Shown here: positions 54,324 through 63,862 of the stretch, in pieces
How the letters are laid out: every line of letters starts with the position of its first letter
Numbering within the stretch: position 1 is the stretch's first letter
DNA from: Stieleria varia
Lineage (GTDB): Bacteria; Planctomycetota; Planctomycetia; Pirellulales; Pirellulaceae
Reading direction: 5' to 3'
NCBI RefSeq assembly: GCF_038443385.1
Contig: NZ_CP151726.1
Location: forward strand, 7,750,001 to 7,814,000
Length of the DNA: 64,000 bases
The notes under the pieces: model-generated
The model's database searches: none
Seen by the model: the letters and a program-made list of their open reading frames with translations, nothing else
Told to the model about the DNA's origin: nothing
Position numbers and translations under genes: made by a program

Positions 54324-54551
54324 ATGGACGGTAAAGATTGGAAATGGTGGTACTTCGTCGTCGCCGGTTTCCTGATCATTGCTTTCGGATGCTATCAGGT
54401 TTACGAGTTGCGAATTGGAAAATCGATCGGCTCTTTCTTGCTCGGTTTCCTGGCGATATTTGTGGGTTTTGCGTCGCGTCCCGATGGGCATGAACCCGCA
54501 GAAGTAGATGATAATGATGAAGTGATTCCGGTTGAGGTCATCGAGGAATAG
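54324..54551 (+). CDS. Small membrane protein
   Basis: 75 aa from ATG 54324. Two hydrophobic helices (WYFVVAGFLIIAFGCYQVY and SIGSFLLGFLAIFVGFAS) are followed by an acidic tail (EVDDNDEVIPVEVIEE). It is too short to assign to a family. It ends 4 bp before the start of the following papain/DUF2786 gene, so the two are probably co-transcribed. Confidence 0.6.
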   Translation: MDGKDWKWWYFVVAGFLIIAFGCYQVYELRIGKSIGSFLLGFLAIFVGFASRPDGHEPAEVDDNDEVIPVEVIEE

Positions 54552-54555
54552 TTTG

Positions 54556-55785
54556 ATGCAGAACATGGTGGAAATGGAATTCTGTTGGGACGATGGCGGT
54601 CGTGCCTCTTGTGGGTTCGTCGGGCTTACGGGCGACTGTGTGGCACGGTCGATCGCTATCGCGACGGGCTTGGTTTATCGAGATGTCTATCGTGATCTCG
54701 GGCAGGCTGCGGAGAAATCGCCCAGGGACGGCGTGCGGATTGATATCGCCGATCGTTTTCTCAGTGGTCATGGATGGCGTCGCCACCGAGTTGCCGGCAG
54801 CTACCTGCCATGGTGTGACTTGCCGTCGGGCGTCGTCATCTTGCACGTGGGTTCGCCCAATCATCGATCCACTCACATGTGCACCGTCGTCGATCACACG
54901 ATCCGTGACACTTGGAATCCCAGTGACGATTCCGACATCGAGATCATGGACTACTGGAGCCCGGATCCAAACATCGCGGTCACGATTCGACGAGACGTTC
55001 AAAGTGTTTCTGGTGTCAATGCGGGCATCGATGGTGCCACGGACGAGACGCTGACTCAGTCGCAATTCGACAAAATTCTGAAGCGATTGGTTGCCCTGGA
55101 CAAAACGGCTCAGAACGATGCAAGCACCGAAGGCGAAAAGCGAAACGCCTTGCGGATGATGCAGACTCTGATGCTTCGTCACAACTTGACCCGTCAGGAC
55201 ATTCATGAGGATGACAATGTCGATTCGGTTCAGTTCACGCGGATTGCGTGCCCTGTCAATGGGAGCCGGGCGTGCAACTGGGAGAAAGACTTGGCGTCCT
55301 ACGTGACGCACGAGATTTTTCCGACGGTACAGTGGTACTTTGACCGCAAGGGTCACCGGACTTGGTTTTGGTTCTTTGGTCCCAAAGACGATGTGCAGAA
55401 CAGCATTGCATTGTTTCGTGAATTGTTAGTGACGATCGCAACGGCCGCTCACTTGCAGTACGGAGGCTATGCTCGAGGGAGCGGTGCATCGTACGCGGAG
55501 GGCTACGTCAGGGGATTGCCCAAGTCGGGCGATCAGCAAGCCGAAGGTGTCGACCAAGTTGGCAACGCCATCGTTAGCGAGCAAGCGTTGATTCACGTTC
55601 GGACTCTGGCGATCCAAAACGCATCATCGCAGTGGTTGGACATGGAATGTGGGATGCGGTTGGTCACCGTGCGCGGCAGTGGGCGTTACAAACATGATCC
55701 AGACGCTGCGGACCGCGGCAAGCAGCACGGTTCGCAGCATGAATTGCCCCAGGGCGGCAAACGTCAGTTGCGAATCGGCAACTGA
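54556..55785 (+). CDS. Phage-like fusion: papain-fold-like domain plus DUF2786 domain
   Basis: 409 aa. Residues about 8-145 match a family I know from phages, with GDC28VARSIAIATG, H107-M-C-T-V-V-D-H and DTWNP. The Cys/His/Asp order suggests a papain-like or transglutaminase-like fold. Residues about 168-215 (FDKILKRLVALDKTAQNDAS and MMQTLMLRHNLTRQDI) match DUF2786, a domain of unknown function common in phage and plasmid proteins. The rest (about 225-345, with AYVRGLPK-type YAEGYVRGLPK) is the region that usually accompanies DUF2786. The combination in one chain is unusual. Possibly a prophage or plasmid remnant; no other phage gene is nearby. Confidence 0.75.
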   Translation: MQNMVEMEFCWDDGGRASCGFVGLTGDCVARSIAIATGLVYRDVYRDLGQAAEKSPRDGVRIDIADRFLSGHGWRRHRVAGSYLPWCDLPSGVVILHVGSPNHRSTHMCTVVDHTIRDTWNPSDDSDIEIMDYWSPDPNIAVTIRRDVQSVSGVNAGIDGATDETLTQSQFDKILKRLVALDKTAQNDASTEGEKRNALRMMQTLMLRHNLTRQDIHEDDNVDSVQFTRIACPVNGSRACNWEKDLASYVTHEIFPTVQWYFDRKGHRTWFWFFGPKDDVQNSIALFRELLVTIATAAHLQYGGYARGSGASYAEGYVRGLPKSGDQQAEGVDQVGNAIVSEQALIHVRTLAIQNASSQWLDMECGMRLVTVRGSGRYKHDPDAADRGKQHGSQHELPQGGKRQLRIGN

Positions 55786-55847
55786 CGCAAAGAGATCCTG
55801 TCGTCCTTGGTTCAAGCTATGGCCTAACAAGGGCTCATCCAGAATCA

Positions 55848-57482
55848 TCAGTCGTCCGAAAGTCCTCGTCGGCTTCTCAATCGCAACACCATGGCGATGG
55901 CCGATAGAACCAGCAGGGTTGCGCTAAACGCAAAGTAGCCCAGGACGATGGGGAGATTGCCTTGGTTGACCGCCGGGTTGTCTTTGACCAGATTCGTGTC
56001 CAAGGGCAATGAGAACAACGCGGCGAACGGACTGGCAACGCCGGTCCAGCCGAGCATCTCGGAAGTGGGCTCAGTGAAATCAAGTGTCTTGGCCAGTGTG
56101 CTCAATGCCACGGGGACGACGTACAGAAACAGCAGCACCGCGTACGTCGTCAACAAGGCGATCGATGTCTTGCGTTGAAACAGCGAGCAGGTCAAGGCAA
56201 CGACCGCATTGACCAAGCAGACCATCAGCACGATCGCAAACATCGCCGCGACAGCCGCCAGATTGGTCCAAAACATGTGATTCAGTGCGCTGCCCAGCAG
56301 CAGCGGCCACAACAGGAACCCTGTCAGCACGGCGGAAACTCGGAACCCCACAACGAACTTGCCCCACAAAATCTGCGTCGGCGTCAGAGTGGTGGTCAGC
56401 AACAGGTCGAGTGTTTGTCGCTCGCGTTCGCTCGTCATACTGCTGGCCAAGAACACCGGACCGACCAACATGTTGAAAACGATCACGTAGACGGAAAACC
56501 AAGGTGCTTGCTCGGCACGGAAAAACAGAAAAACGCCCATCAGGGGAATTGCGAGCACCATGCTGATCTGAATGACCAGCCGCAGCATCAACGTTCCTTG
56601 GCTAAAGATCTCGCTATGGATTTCTTTGTCGTAGACCGGGTTGGCACCGTCTGGCATCAATTCTTGCTTCTTCGGAGGCGCGAACAAGCGATCGGGGAAC
56701 TGATCCGGCTGGATCACCAAGCCGACTGCCTCCTCGGCTTCTTTCTCCAAATCGATCACTTCCTTGCCTTCGCTGCCCACATCCGGTGGATACAACATTC
56801 GCCCGGCGGCTGCGGCCCCCATCAGGATCACACCTGAAAGTCCGAACGCTGGAAAAACAAGCACGGCAAGTTTCAACCGCAAGTCTCCGTCGGCCGAGAG
56901 TGAGTTCCAAAACAAAACAGCCAGCATCACCAGCGGCAAGATCGCCAGGTAACTCACCACAAGCGAACTGGCGGTGCGTGTGAAATAGCTGCTGGAAAGC
57001 ACACCGATCGCGCCGAACAGGATCACCGACACGATCAATCCCAGATACGCGGCCAAGACCTCATAAACACTGACGCCGCCCAGCGGCAGGCAGAGCACGA
57101 TGATCGGCAGCGACCCGACGATCAGCATGCCGATGTGTGTCAGAGAAGCAATCATCTTGCCCAGCACGATCGCTCCAGGCCGCAACGGACTGGCCAACAA
57201 CATCTCATAAGTCTTGCGTTCTTTTTCGCCCGTGATCGTCCCGGCGGCAAAGCTGGGGGCCATCAGTGACGCGATCACGTACTGGCCGAGAAAGAACAGG
57301 TTGACCAGTTTGGTTGCCGAGGGCGGGCTGCTGGACAAGTCCAGTCGTTCGTCGGTCGGCCACGCGATCAAGACGACGGCGGCAAGCAGGATTTGGTAGA
57401 TCGCCAACAAAAAGAAAGCACGCTTGGTGCGTAAGTTGACCAGCAGCTCGCGTTGCAGAACGGGATTTTCAAAGAGATACAT
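55848..57482 (-). CDS. ABC-2-type transporter permease, duplicated domain
   Basis: 544 aa from ATG 57482 (MYLFENPVLQRELLVNLRTKRAF). Two halves each start with a loop typical of ABC-2/GldF-type permeases: ITGEKERKTYEMLLASPLRPGAIVLGKM in the first and MTSERERQTLDLLLTTTLTPTQILWGKF in the second. About 12 hydrophobic helices are visible. A charged cytoplasmic insert (about 240-300, EVIDLEKEAEEAVGLV) separates them. The usual partner ATPase is not adjacent within the window: efp/epmB lie upstream and a phage-like gene downstream. It probably works with an ATPase encoded elsewhere. Confidence 0.85.
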   Translation of the reverse strand: MYLFENPVLQRELLVNLRTKRAFFLLAIYQILLAAVVLIAWPTDERLDLSSSPPSATKLVNLFFLGQYVIASLMAPSFAAGTITGEKERKTYEMLLASPLRPGAIVLGKMIASLTHIGMLIVGSLPIIVLCLPLGGVSVYEVLAAYLGLIVSVILFGAIGVLSSSYFTRTASSLVVSYLAILPLVMLAVLFWNSLSADGDLRLKLAVLVFPAFGLSGVILMGAAAAGRMLYPPDVGSEGKEVIDLEKEAEEAVGLVIQPDQFPDRLFAPPKKQELMPDGANPVYDKEIHSEIFSQGTLMLRLVIQISMVLAIPLMGVFLFFRAEQAPWFSVYVIVFNMLVGPVFLASSMTSERERQTLDLLLTTTLTPTQILWGKFVVGFRVSAVLTGFLLWPLLLGSALNHMFWTNLAAVAAMFAIVLMVCLVNAVVALTCSLFQRKTSIALLTTYAVLLFLYVVPVALSTLAKTLDFTEPTSEMLGWTGVASPFAALFSLPLDTNLVKDNPAVNQGNLPIVLGYFAFSATLLVLSAIAMVLRLRSRRGLSDD

Positions 57483-57550
57483 AGAGCGAAACGCACCGTG
57501 GCTTGGCAATGTTTGACGACTCAGGGATTGGCCATTTGAGTTTTGGCCAC

Positions 57551-58699
57551 TCAGGGGCGAGCGGTCTCGCGTATAGAGTCTAGCGACTGGCGCGTCAGCG
57601 GTGTTTTCGAAGGCTGGCCTTTGTGTTCGGCGACAAAAGTCGGCACAGCGTAGCCGGGCAGGACGCTTCTGAGATGCTCGATCAACCGAATTCCCATGTC
57701 CGGCGGCACCCAAAAATGACTGGCCCCACGGACTTGGTCCAACTGGTGCAAGTAATACGGCTGGATCCGATGGTCGATCAGTCGACGCGACAAGGATTCC
57801 AGGGTCTCCGCATCGTCATTGACACCGGCCAACAGCACGGACTGGTTCAGTACCGGAATGCCGCCATCGATCAAACGGTCGGTGGCGGCGAAAACCGCTT
57901 CGTCCAACTCGGCGGGATGGTTGCTGTGAATCACGGTCCAGACCGTCAGTCGGCTGTCACGCAAACGTTCGACGAGCGGCGGCGTGATGCGTTGGGGAAT
58001 GGCGATGGGTAGTCGCGTATGGATCCGCAGACGTTGGACATGATGGATCGACTCGATTTCCCCGATCAAACCAAACAGAGCGTCGTCCTGCAGTGTCAGC
58101 GGGTCGCCGCCACTGAGCAGGACTTCCGTGATGTCCTCGTGCTCTGTCAGGTACTGCAATGAGGGTTGCCAGCTCAGAGCACGCGACCCGGCGTCAGAGT
58201 AAGGGAATTCGCGTCGAAAACAGTAACGGCAGTGAACCGCACACGCTCCGGTCGTGATGATAAGAGCCCGGCCGTCGTACTTGTGTAGGATGCCTTGGGC
58301 GGCCAAGGCTGGCAGGTCGCCGACGGGGTCACTGACGAAACCTGCCGCTGGGGCCATTTCCTGTGACACCGGCAAGACCTGACGAAGGATGGGGTCGTCG
58401 GGATCACCGGGGCGGATTCGCCTGGCCAGTTCCAACGGCACAAAGGTCGGAAATGCTTCGCAGCCTGACGGCAGATCATCCTCCCTCAAGCCGACATAGC
58501 GTTGCAATTCGCCGGCAGTACGAATGGCGCGTTTCATCGCGGTTTGCCAAGAAACCGATTCGCCCGGTGGCGACGGGAGCGAATTATCACCGTGCGAGAG
58601 CGCTCCGGCGGCGAGTGAGCGCGGTGCCCCGGCGGCGAGTGAGCGCGGTGCCCCGGCGGCGAGGGCGTTGGACGAACTTTGGTGGACGGGCAAATTCAT
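57551..58699 (-). CDS. epmB: EF-P beta-lysylation protein EpmB (radical SAM lysine 2,3-aminomutase family)
   Basis: 382 aa. Converts alpha-lysine to beta-lysine for modification of EF-P. The radical SAM cluster motif C-A-V-H-C-R-Y-C follows ALIITTGA. Further family blocks: SGGDPLTLQD, RIHTRLPI and PYYLHQLDQVRGASHFWV. The gene is divergent from efp, 128 bp away. The first ~35 residues are encoded by a 24-bp minisatellite (AAGAPRSL repeats) and are unlikely to be part of the enzyme. A later in-frame start would remove them. EpmA (the ligase) is not in the window. Confidence 0.94.
   Translation of the reverse strand: MNLPVHQSSSNALAAGAPRSLAAGAPRSLAAGALSHGDNSLPSPPGESVSWQTAMKRAIRTAGELQRYVGLREDDLPSGCEAFPTFVPLELARRIRPGDPDDPILRQVLPVSQEMAPAAGFVSDPVGDLPALAAQGILHKYDGRALIITTGACAVHCRYCFRREFPYSDAGSRALSWQPSLQYLTEHEDITEVLLSGGDPLTLQDDALFGLIGEIESIHHVQRLRIHTRLPIAIPQRITPPLVERLRDSRLTVWTVIHSNHPAELDEAVFAATDRLIDGGIPVLNQSVLLAGVNDDAETLESLSRRLIDHRIQPYYLHQLDQVRGASHFWVPPDMGIRLIEHLRSVLPGYAVPTFVAEHKGQPSKTPLTRQSLDSIRETARP
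58606..58663. repeat. 24-bp minisatellite inside the 5' end of epmB
   Basis: Two exact 24-bp units (58606-58629, 58630-58653; CGGCGGCGAGTGAGCGCGGT plus GCCC) and a partial third. It is in frame with epmB and encodes AAGAPRSL repeats on the minus strand. Confidence 0.92.
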
Positions 58700-58827
58700 T
58701 GATTTCTTGCTGCGAACAAATGCGACTTACCGGTCGGGACAAAAACGATGGCGGTCGTTAAACTTGCCGTTTTCCCCGCTTTCCTCCTCATTCCCACCGC
58801 AAACACACTGACGGAGCTGAGGCCACT

Positions 58828-59397
58828 ATGGCAACTTACAACACCAGCGATTTCCGAAAAGGCCTGAAGGTTCAAATTGATGGCGAACCATACCTGATGT
58901 CGGAGATGCAGTTCGTCAAACCCGGCAAGGGTAACGCGCTGTACAAGTGCAAGCTCAAGAACCTGATCCGCGGCACGACATTGGACCGAACCTACAAGGG
59001 TGGCGATTCGCTGGAATCAGCTGACGTCGAGACCACCGACGTGTCGTTCCTGTATCGTCAAGGCGAAGACTACGTGTTCATGCATCAAGAAACCTTTGAG
59101 CAGTACGAAGTCCCTGAAAAGATCGCCGGCGACATCTGGAAATACCTCAAGGACGGGATGATCTGCTCGATGACGTTGTACAACGGCAACGCCATCATCG
59201 TCGAACCGCCCACCATGGTCGAGCTGGAAATCACCGAATGCGCCCCCGGCACCAAAGGCGACACGGCGACCAATGTGACCAAGCCCGCGATCGTCGAAAC
59301 GGGGGCTGAGTTCATTGTCCCCGGTTTCATCAAACCCGGTAACGTGATCAAGATCGACACGCGAACGGGCGAGTACAGCGAACGCGTCAGCAACTGA
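58828..59397 (+). CDS. efp: Translation elongation factor P
   Basis: 189 aa. Relieves ribosome stalling at polyproline stretches. It has three beta-barrel domains: KOW-like N-terminal (1-65), central OB (66-128) and C-terminal OB (129-189). The modification loop reads KPG-K34-GNA, with the lysine that EpmA/EpmB beta-lysylate in E. coli at the same number. The divergent epmB supports use of the beta-lysine route here. The C-terminal signature (GAEFIVPGFIKPGNVIKIDTRTGEY) is typical. Confidence 0.98.
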   Translation: MATYNTSDFRKGLKVQIDGEPYLMSEMQFVKPGKGNALYKCKLKNLIRGTTLDRTYKGGDSLESADVETTDVSFLYRQGEDYVFMHQETFEQYEVPEKIAGDIWKYLKDGMICSMTLYNGNAIIVEPPTMVELEITECAPGTKGDTATNVTKPAIVETGAEFIVPGFIKPGNVIKIDTRTGEYSERVSN

Positions 59398-59445
59398 CGT
59401 TTTCGTTACTCCGCACGAACCCGATCGGACACCACGCAACGCTTG

Positions 59446-60795
59446 ATGGTCAACACGCTCTTTTTGCCTGAACTTCGCGAGATGCTGGCCGAGAACAATC
59501 GGGCCGAGCTGGAGGAGTTCTGCGTCACGCTCAACCCGGGACGCACGGCGGAGTTCATGGAAGGGCTCAGCAATGACGAAGCGTGGCAGGTGCTGCAGTT
59601 CGCTGAAGCGGATCGTCGCGCGGAGATCTTTAGCTATTTCGAGGAAGACCGGCAGCTTGAGTTGCTGGAACTCCAGTCGGCCAAACAGGTCGCCAAACTT
59701 GTTGAGGAAATCCCTCCCGACGACCGCATCGACCTGATTCAACAACTCGGCGACGAGCGTGTCGCCGAGATCATGCCGCTGCTGCCGATCGAGGACCGTC
59801 GCAACATCCAACGACTGGGTTGCTACGAAGACGAATCGGCCGGGGGTCTGATGACGACCGACGTGGCCATGTTGACCGAGTCCCTGACGGTGCGTCAGGC
59901 GCTCGACGAATTGGCCAAACAAGCGAGTGACTTGGAGACGATTTATTACCTCTACGTTGTCGACAACGACCGCTCGCTGCGAGGAATCGTATCTACCAGA
60001 CAGTTGATTTCATCGCTCAATCATCCCGAGCGGACACTCGGCGAGATGATGGAATCGGATGTCGTCGTCGCATTGGTCACGGAAGACCAGGAGTCGGTTG
60101 CAGAGAAAGTCGAGCGATACAATCTGTTGGCGATTCCTGTCGTCGACTCTCGCCACAAGTTGCTGGGAATCATCACTCACGACGATGTGATCGATGTCCT
60201 CCGTGAGGAATACACGGAAGACGCCCAGCGGATCGCGGCGGTCGCACCACTGGAAGAAAACTATCTGCAGATCGCCCTGTTCACACTTTCGTGGAAACGC
60301 GGACTTTGGCTGACGATTCTATTCTTTGCCGCCATCTTGACCGCCGTCGCGTTGGAGCATTACCACCAAGAGACTGAGAAGTACGGTTGGCTGGTTGCCT
60401 TCATTCCGCTGATCATCAGCGCAGGCGGCAACTCGGGCAGCCAGAGTGCGACCCTCGTCATCACCGCCATGACCAGCGGTCAGCTTGCCCTGAAAGACTG
60501 GCGAACCGTGATGCGACGCGAAGTCATCGTGTCGCTGATGCTGGGAGGATTTCTGGCGTTGATCGGATTCATCGTTGCCACGTTGTTGGCACCGAGTCTG
60601 TACGCATCGCTGGTGATCCCGCTGACGCTGCTCGCGGTGATCATGGTCGGCTGCTTCTTTGGCGCATTGCTGCCGATGATGTTTCAGCGTCTGGGGCTCG
60701 ATCCGGCGATGATGAGCAATCCGTTCGTGGCTGGAATCGTCGATATTCTCGGCATCGTGATCTACATCAACATCGCTCGTCTGATGCTCGGGTAG
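59446..60795 (+). CDS. mgtE: Magnesium transporter MgtE
   Basis: 449 aa. Mg2+-gated channel of the inner membrane. N-terminal superhelical domain (about 1-130), a pair of CBS domains (about 130-255, GLMTTDVAMLTESLTVRQAL and DVVVALVTEDQESVAEKVERYNLLAIPVVD), then five membrane helices (about 285-449). Family pore motifs AGGNSGSQSATLVI and LGLDPAMMSNPFVA are intact. ATG 59446 is chosen over TTG 59443. It follows efp by 48 bp and precedes the EIIA-bicarbonate transporter gene by 83 bp. Confidence 0.95.
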   Translation: MVNTLFLPELREMLAENNRAELEEFCVTLNPGRTAEFMEGLSNDEAWQVLQFAEADRRAEIFSYFEEDRQLELLELQSAKQVAKLVEEIPPDDRIDLIQQLGDERVAEIMPLLPIEDRRNIQRLGCYEDESAGGLMTTDVAMLTESLTVRQALDELAKQASDLETIYYLYVVDNDRSLRGIVSTRQLISSLNHPERTLGEMMESDVVVALVTEDQESVAEKVERYNLLAIPVVDSRHKLLGIITHDDVIDVLREEYTEDAQRIAAVAPLEENYLQIALFTLSWKRGLWLTILFFAAILTAVALEHYHQETEKYGWLVAFIPLIISAGGNSGSQSATLVITAMTSGQLALKDWRTVMRREVIVSLMLGGFLALIGFIVATLLAPSLYASLVIPLTLLAVIMVGCFFGALLPMMFQRLGLDPAMMSNPFVAGIVDILGIVIYINIARLMLG

Positions 60796-60878
60796 AATGC
60801 AATCAGCCGCACAACCGCGTCGCTTTTCGATTTGATCGATTGCATGTCTCGAACCAACCGCGTCAAGGATCCTGAGTC

Positions 60879-62945
60879 GTGAAGCTGCTTTTCCAGGCCA
60901 TCCAAGAAGGAAGCTGTCTGCTGAATCTGGACGCGCGCAGCATGCGCGAGATCGTCTCGGAGACGGTCGAGTTCTTGGTGCAGACCGGGCGTCTGCCGGA
61001 AAATCAGGCCAGCCAGGTCATCGAAGGCATCCTGGAACGCGAGCGAGTGGTCCCCACCGTGATCGGGCACGCGTGTGCCGTGCCTCATTTGTACACCGAT
61101 TTCATCGACGAGCCGGCGATGGTCTTTGTGCGGCTCAAGAACGCGGTGAACTTGGGGGCACCCGACGGGATAGCGACTCGCTACGTTTTTTTGCTGATCG
61201 GATCGCTAGAGGATTCCGGACGTCATCTCGACACGCTGGCATCGGTTGCCCGGTTGATGTCGGACAACGTGTTTCATTTCGAAGTCACCTACGCGGCCAA
61301 TCAACAAGACGTGTTGGACGCGATGGAGCGTCACGTCAATCGCAATGTGCTCGCCAAGCCGCCCAAGCCTCGTGAGGTCAGCGAAGGTTTGCGGAGTGGC
61401 AGCAAGCCGTTTGCCGGAATACGCCGAGACCTGGCTCGCAAGCTGCCGCACTACATCCTGGATTACAAGAACGGGTTGCGTACCAAGAGCATCGCGTCGA
61501 TCGTGTTCATGTTCTTTGCCTGCGTCGCCCCTGCGGTGACTTTCGGCGGCTTGATGGGGCGAGAGACGGGCGGATTGATCGGCGCGCCCGAGATGCTGCT
61601 TTCCACGGCGGTGTGCGGGATCCTGTACGCAATGTTTGCCGGCGGTCCTTTGATCATTCTCGGCGGCATCGGGCCACTGCTGATCTTTACGATCATCCTG
61701 TACAAGCTCTGTCAGGACATGGAACTGGGCGGACAGTTCCTCGGCGTCTATGCATGGGTCGGACTTTGGACGGCATTGATGACGGTGGCTCTGGCGATCA
61801 CCAACGCCAGCAACCTGATGAAGTACTTCACGCGGTTCACCGACGAAATCTTTTCCGCCTTGATGTCATTGATCTTTATCTACAAAGCCGTCGAAGCATT
61901 GATCGAAACATTCCGAAACGGTAACGCGGACAGTTCCGGTGAAAAAGCGCTGCTGGCTTTGGTGCTGGCGGTGGGCACGTTTTACATCGCGATGACACTG
62001 GCCGGATTTCGACGCAGCCAGTATCTGTTGCCCTGGATGCGTGAGTTCCTCGCGGACTTTGGTCCCTCCATTGCGCTCGGGGCCATGATCGTCGTGGCTT
62101 GGACGCTCGGTGACCGAACGACCCTGGACACGCTCAAGGTATCCACCGACGTTGCGGCGTCGGCGACCGATTCGGCAGACTCATCTTGGATGGTCGATCT
62201 GTGGGCCGTCCCCAATTGGGTCAAGCTGGCCGCAGCCGGGCCGGCTGTTTTGGCGACCGTCCTCGTGTTCTTGTCGCAAAACATCACCGCGAGGCTGGTC
62301 AACAGTCCGCAAAACAAAATCGAAAGCGGGGAATCCTACCACTGGGATTTGGCAGTGGTCGGCTTACTGATCGGCCTGGCATCCTTGTTCGGCTGGCCGT
62401 GGATGGTTGCGGCGACCGTCCGCTCCCTAGCCCACCTAAGGGCATTGTCCGAATTCGAGGACGTCACCGCCAACAGCAAAAGCCCCGAGAAGATCATCCA
62501 CATGAATGAGAATCGCGTCACCGGGATCGCGATTCACGTTTTGATTGCCGGCACGCTGCTGGTGATGCCCTATTTGGAATATGTGCCGATGGCGACGCTG
62601 TACGGAATTTTTTTGTACATGGGCTTCGTTTCGCTCAGGGGCATTCAATTCATCGATCGCCTGGGGCTATGGTTGAAAGATTCGGCACTGTATCCGATCA
62701 ATCACTACACTCGACGCGTTCCGACCCGAACCATTCACCTATTCACACTTGTCCAACTGGTGTGCTTGATCGTACTGTGTGTCATCAATGTATTCCCCTC
62801 CCAACCCGTCCGGATTCTTTTCCCCATCTTCGTGGCATTGCTGGTCCCCGTTCGAGCAATCATGTCGCGATTCTTTGATGACGACCACTTGGCATTCTTG
62901 GATGCCGACGAAGACCCCGATTCCGAAGAATTGCACTGGGTGTGA
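60879..62945 (+). CDS. PTS EIIA-like domain fused to SLC4/bicarbonate-transporter-like membrane domain
   Basis: 688 aa from GTG 60879. Residues 1-150 form a PTS EIIA type-2 (PtsN/fructose-type) domain with the phosphoacceptor histidine in GHACAVPH70. Residues about 175-688 are a polytopic domain of the HCO3_cotransp (SLC4/band 3) family: [49 protein letters not shown] and [37 protein letters not shown]. Anion or bicarbonate transport regulated by phosphorylation of, or binding by, the EIIA domain is a reasonable inference. No PTS EI or HPr gene is in the window. Confidence 0.88.
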   Translation: MKLLFQAIQEGSCLLNLDARSMREIVSETVEFLVQTGRLPENQASQVIEGILERERVVPTVIGHACAVPHLYTDFIDEPAMVFVRLKNAVNLGAPDGIATRYVFLLIGSLEDSGRHLDTLASVARLMSDNVFHFEVTYAANQQDVLDAMERHVNRNVLAKPPKPREVSEGLRSGSKPFAGIRRDLARKLPHYILDYKNGLRTKSIASIVFMFFACVAPAVTFGGLMGRETGGLIGAPEMLLSTAVCGILYAMFAGGPLIILGGIGPLLIFTIILYKLCQDMELGGQFLGVYAWVGLWTALMTVALAITNASNLMKYFTRFTDEIFSALMSLIFIYKAVEALIETFRNGNADSSGEKALLALVLAVGTFYIAMTLAGFRRSQYLLPWMREFLADFGPSIALGAMIVVAWTLGDRTTLDTLKVSTDVAASATDSADSSWMVDLWAVPNWVKLAAAGPAVLATVLVFLSQNITARLVNSPQNKIESGESYHWDLAVVGLLIGLASLFGWPWMVAATVRSLAHLRALSEFEDVTANSKSPEKIIHMNENRVTGIAIHVLIAGTLLVMPYLEYVPMATLYGIFLYMGFVSLRGIQFIDRLGLWLKDSALYPINHYTRRVPTRTIHLFTLVQLVCLIVLCVINVFPSQPVRILFPIFVALLVPVRAIMSRFFDDDHLAFLDADEDPDSEELHWV

Positions 62946-62986
62946 CGTTCGCATCCCCTCTGCCACCACTGACGTTCAAACTGATC

Positions 62987-63862
62987 ATGAAATTCATCAA
63001 GATGCACGGCGCGGGCAACGACTACGTCTACGTCGATTGTTTCTCCCAGCCCGTTCCGGAGAACCTGCCGGAGCTGGCTCGCGACATCTCGCATCGTCAC
63101 TTCGGTGTCGGCGCCGACGGGTTGATTTTGGTTCGACCCAGTGAAGTCGCTGATGCTCGAATGCAGATGTTCAACGCCGACGGATCGGAAAGCGAAATGT
63201 GTGGCAACGGCATCCGCTGTGTCGCCAAATTGGTCCACGATCACGGCATCGCGGTGAAAGATCGACTCAAGATTGAGTCCGGCGCTGGCGTTTTGGACTT
63301 GCAGTTGTCCGTCGGCCAAGATGGCAAAGTCGATCGAGTGACGGTCGACATGGGAGCACCCATCTTGAACGCTCCCGACATCCCCACGACGTTGGCACCA
63401 TCGGGTCCTGTCATCAACGTTCCATTCATGGTGACCCTGCCGACCAACCACCATTTGGGAAACGCGAAGATGACCGTCGAGGCCACATGCGTTTCGATGG
63501 GCAACCCCCACTGTGTCATCTTCGTCGATCGGGCAACCGACGAATTGGTTCTGGAGCTGGGACCATTGATCGAAAACGATGCCAGATTTCCCAGACGGGT
63601 CAACGTGGAGTTTGTGGAGATCATCTCGCCAACGGAAGTCCGCCAGCGAACTTGGGAACGAGGCAGCGGTGAAACATGGGCGTGCGGCACGGGCGCCTCG
63701 GCCGTTTGCGTTGCAGGCGTTTTGACAGGCAAAACCGAGCGACGCATTCTGAACCACTTGCTCGGCGGCGATCTGATCCTGGACTGGGACGCGGAGACGG
63801 AGCACGTGATGATGACGGGCCCTGCCACGGAAGTCTTTCAGGGTGAGTGGGGGATGTCGTGA
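62987..63862 (+). CDS. dapF: Diaminopimelate epimerase
   Basis: 291 aa. Interconverts LL- and meso-diaminopimelate for lysine and peptidoglycan synthesis. It has the family start ([16 protein letters not shown]), first catalytic cysteine motif [16 protein letters not shown] and second motif [15 protein letters not shown]. Both catalytic cysteines are therefore present. ATG 62987 is chosen over upstream codons because the family begins at this motif. The presence of dapF agrees with a peptidoglycan-containing planctomycete. The stop overlaps the next start (GTGA, 63859-63862). Confidence 0.97.
   Translation: MKFIKMHGAGNDYVYVDCFSQPVPENLPELARDISHRHFGVGADGLILVRPSEVADARMQMFNADGSESEMCGNGIRCVAKLVHDHGIAVKDRLKIESGAGVLDLQLSVGQDGKVDRVTVDMGAPILNAPDIPTTLAPSGPVINVPFMVTLPTNHHLGNAKMTVEATCVSMGNPHCVIFVDRATDELVLELGPLIENDARFPRRVNVEFVEIISPTEVRQRTWERGSGETWACGTGASAVCVAGVLTGKTERRILNHLLGGDLILDWDAETEHVMMTGPATEVFQGEWGMS

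Noticed and set aside
55780-55850. MILDEPLLG-like translation on the minus strand just after the ABC-2 permease, suggesting an ABC ATPase remnant
   Set aside because: The stretch after the motif does not continue as an ATPase (no GLD, no H-loop) and lies opposite the end of the DUF2786 gene; probably coincidence.
54153-57713. Prophage region
   Set aside because: Only one gene has phage-like domains; no integrase, terminase, capsid or tail genes and no att-like repeats are seen around it.
58594-58663. CRISPR-like direct repeats
   Set aside because: The 24-bp units are contiguous with no spacers, and lie in frame in epmB; this is a minisatellite.
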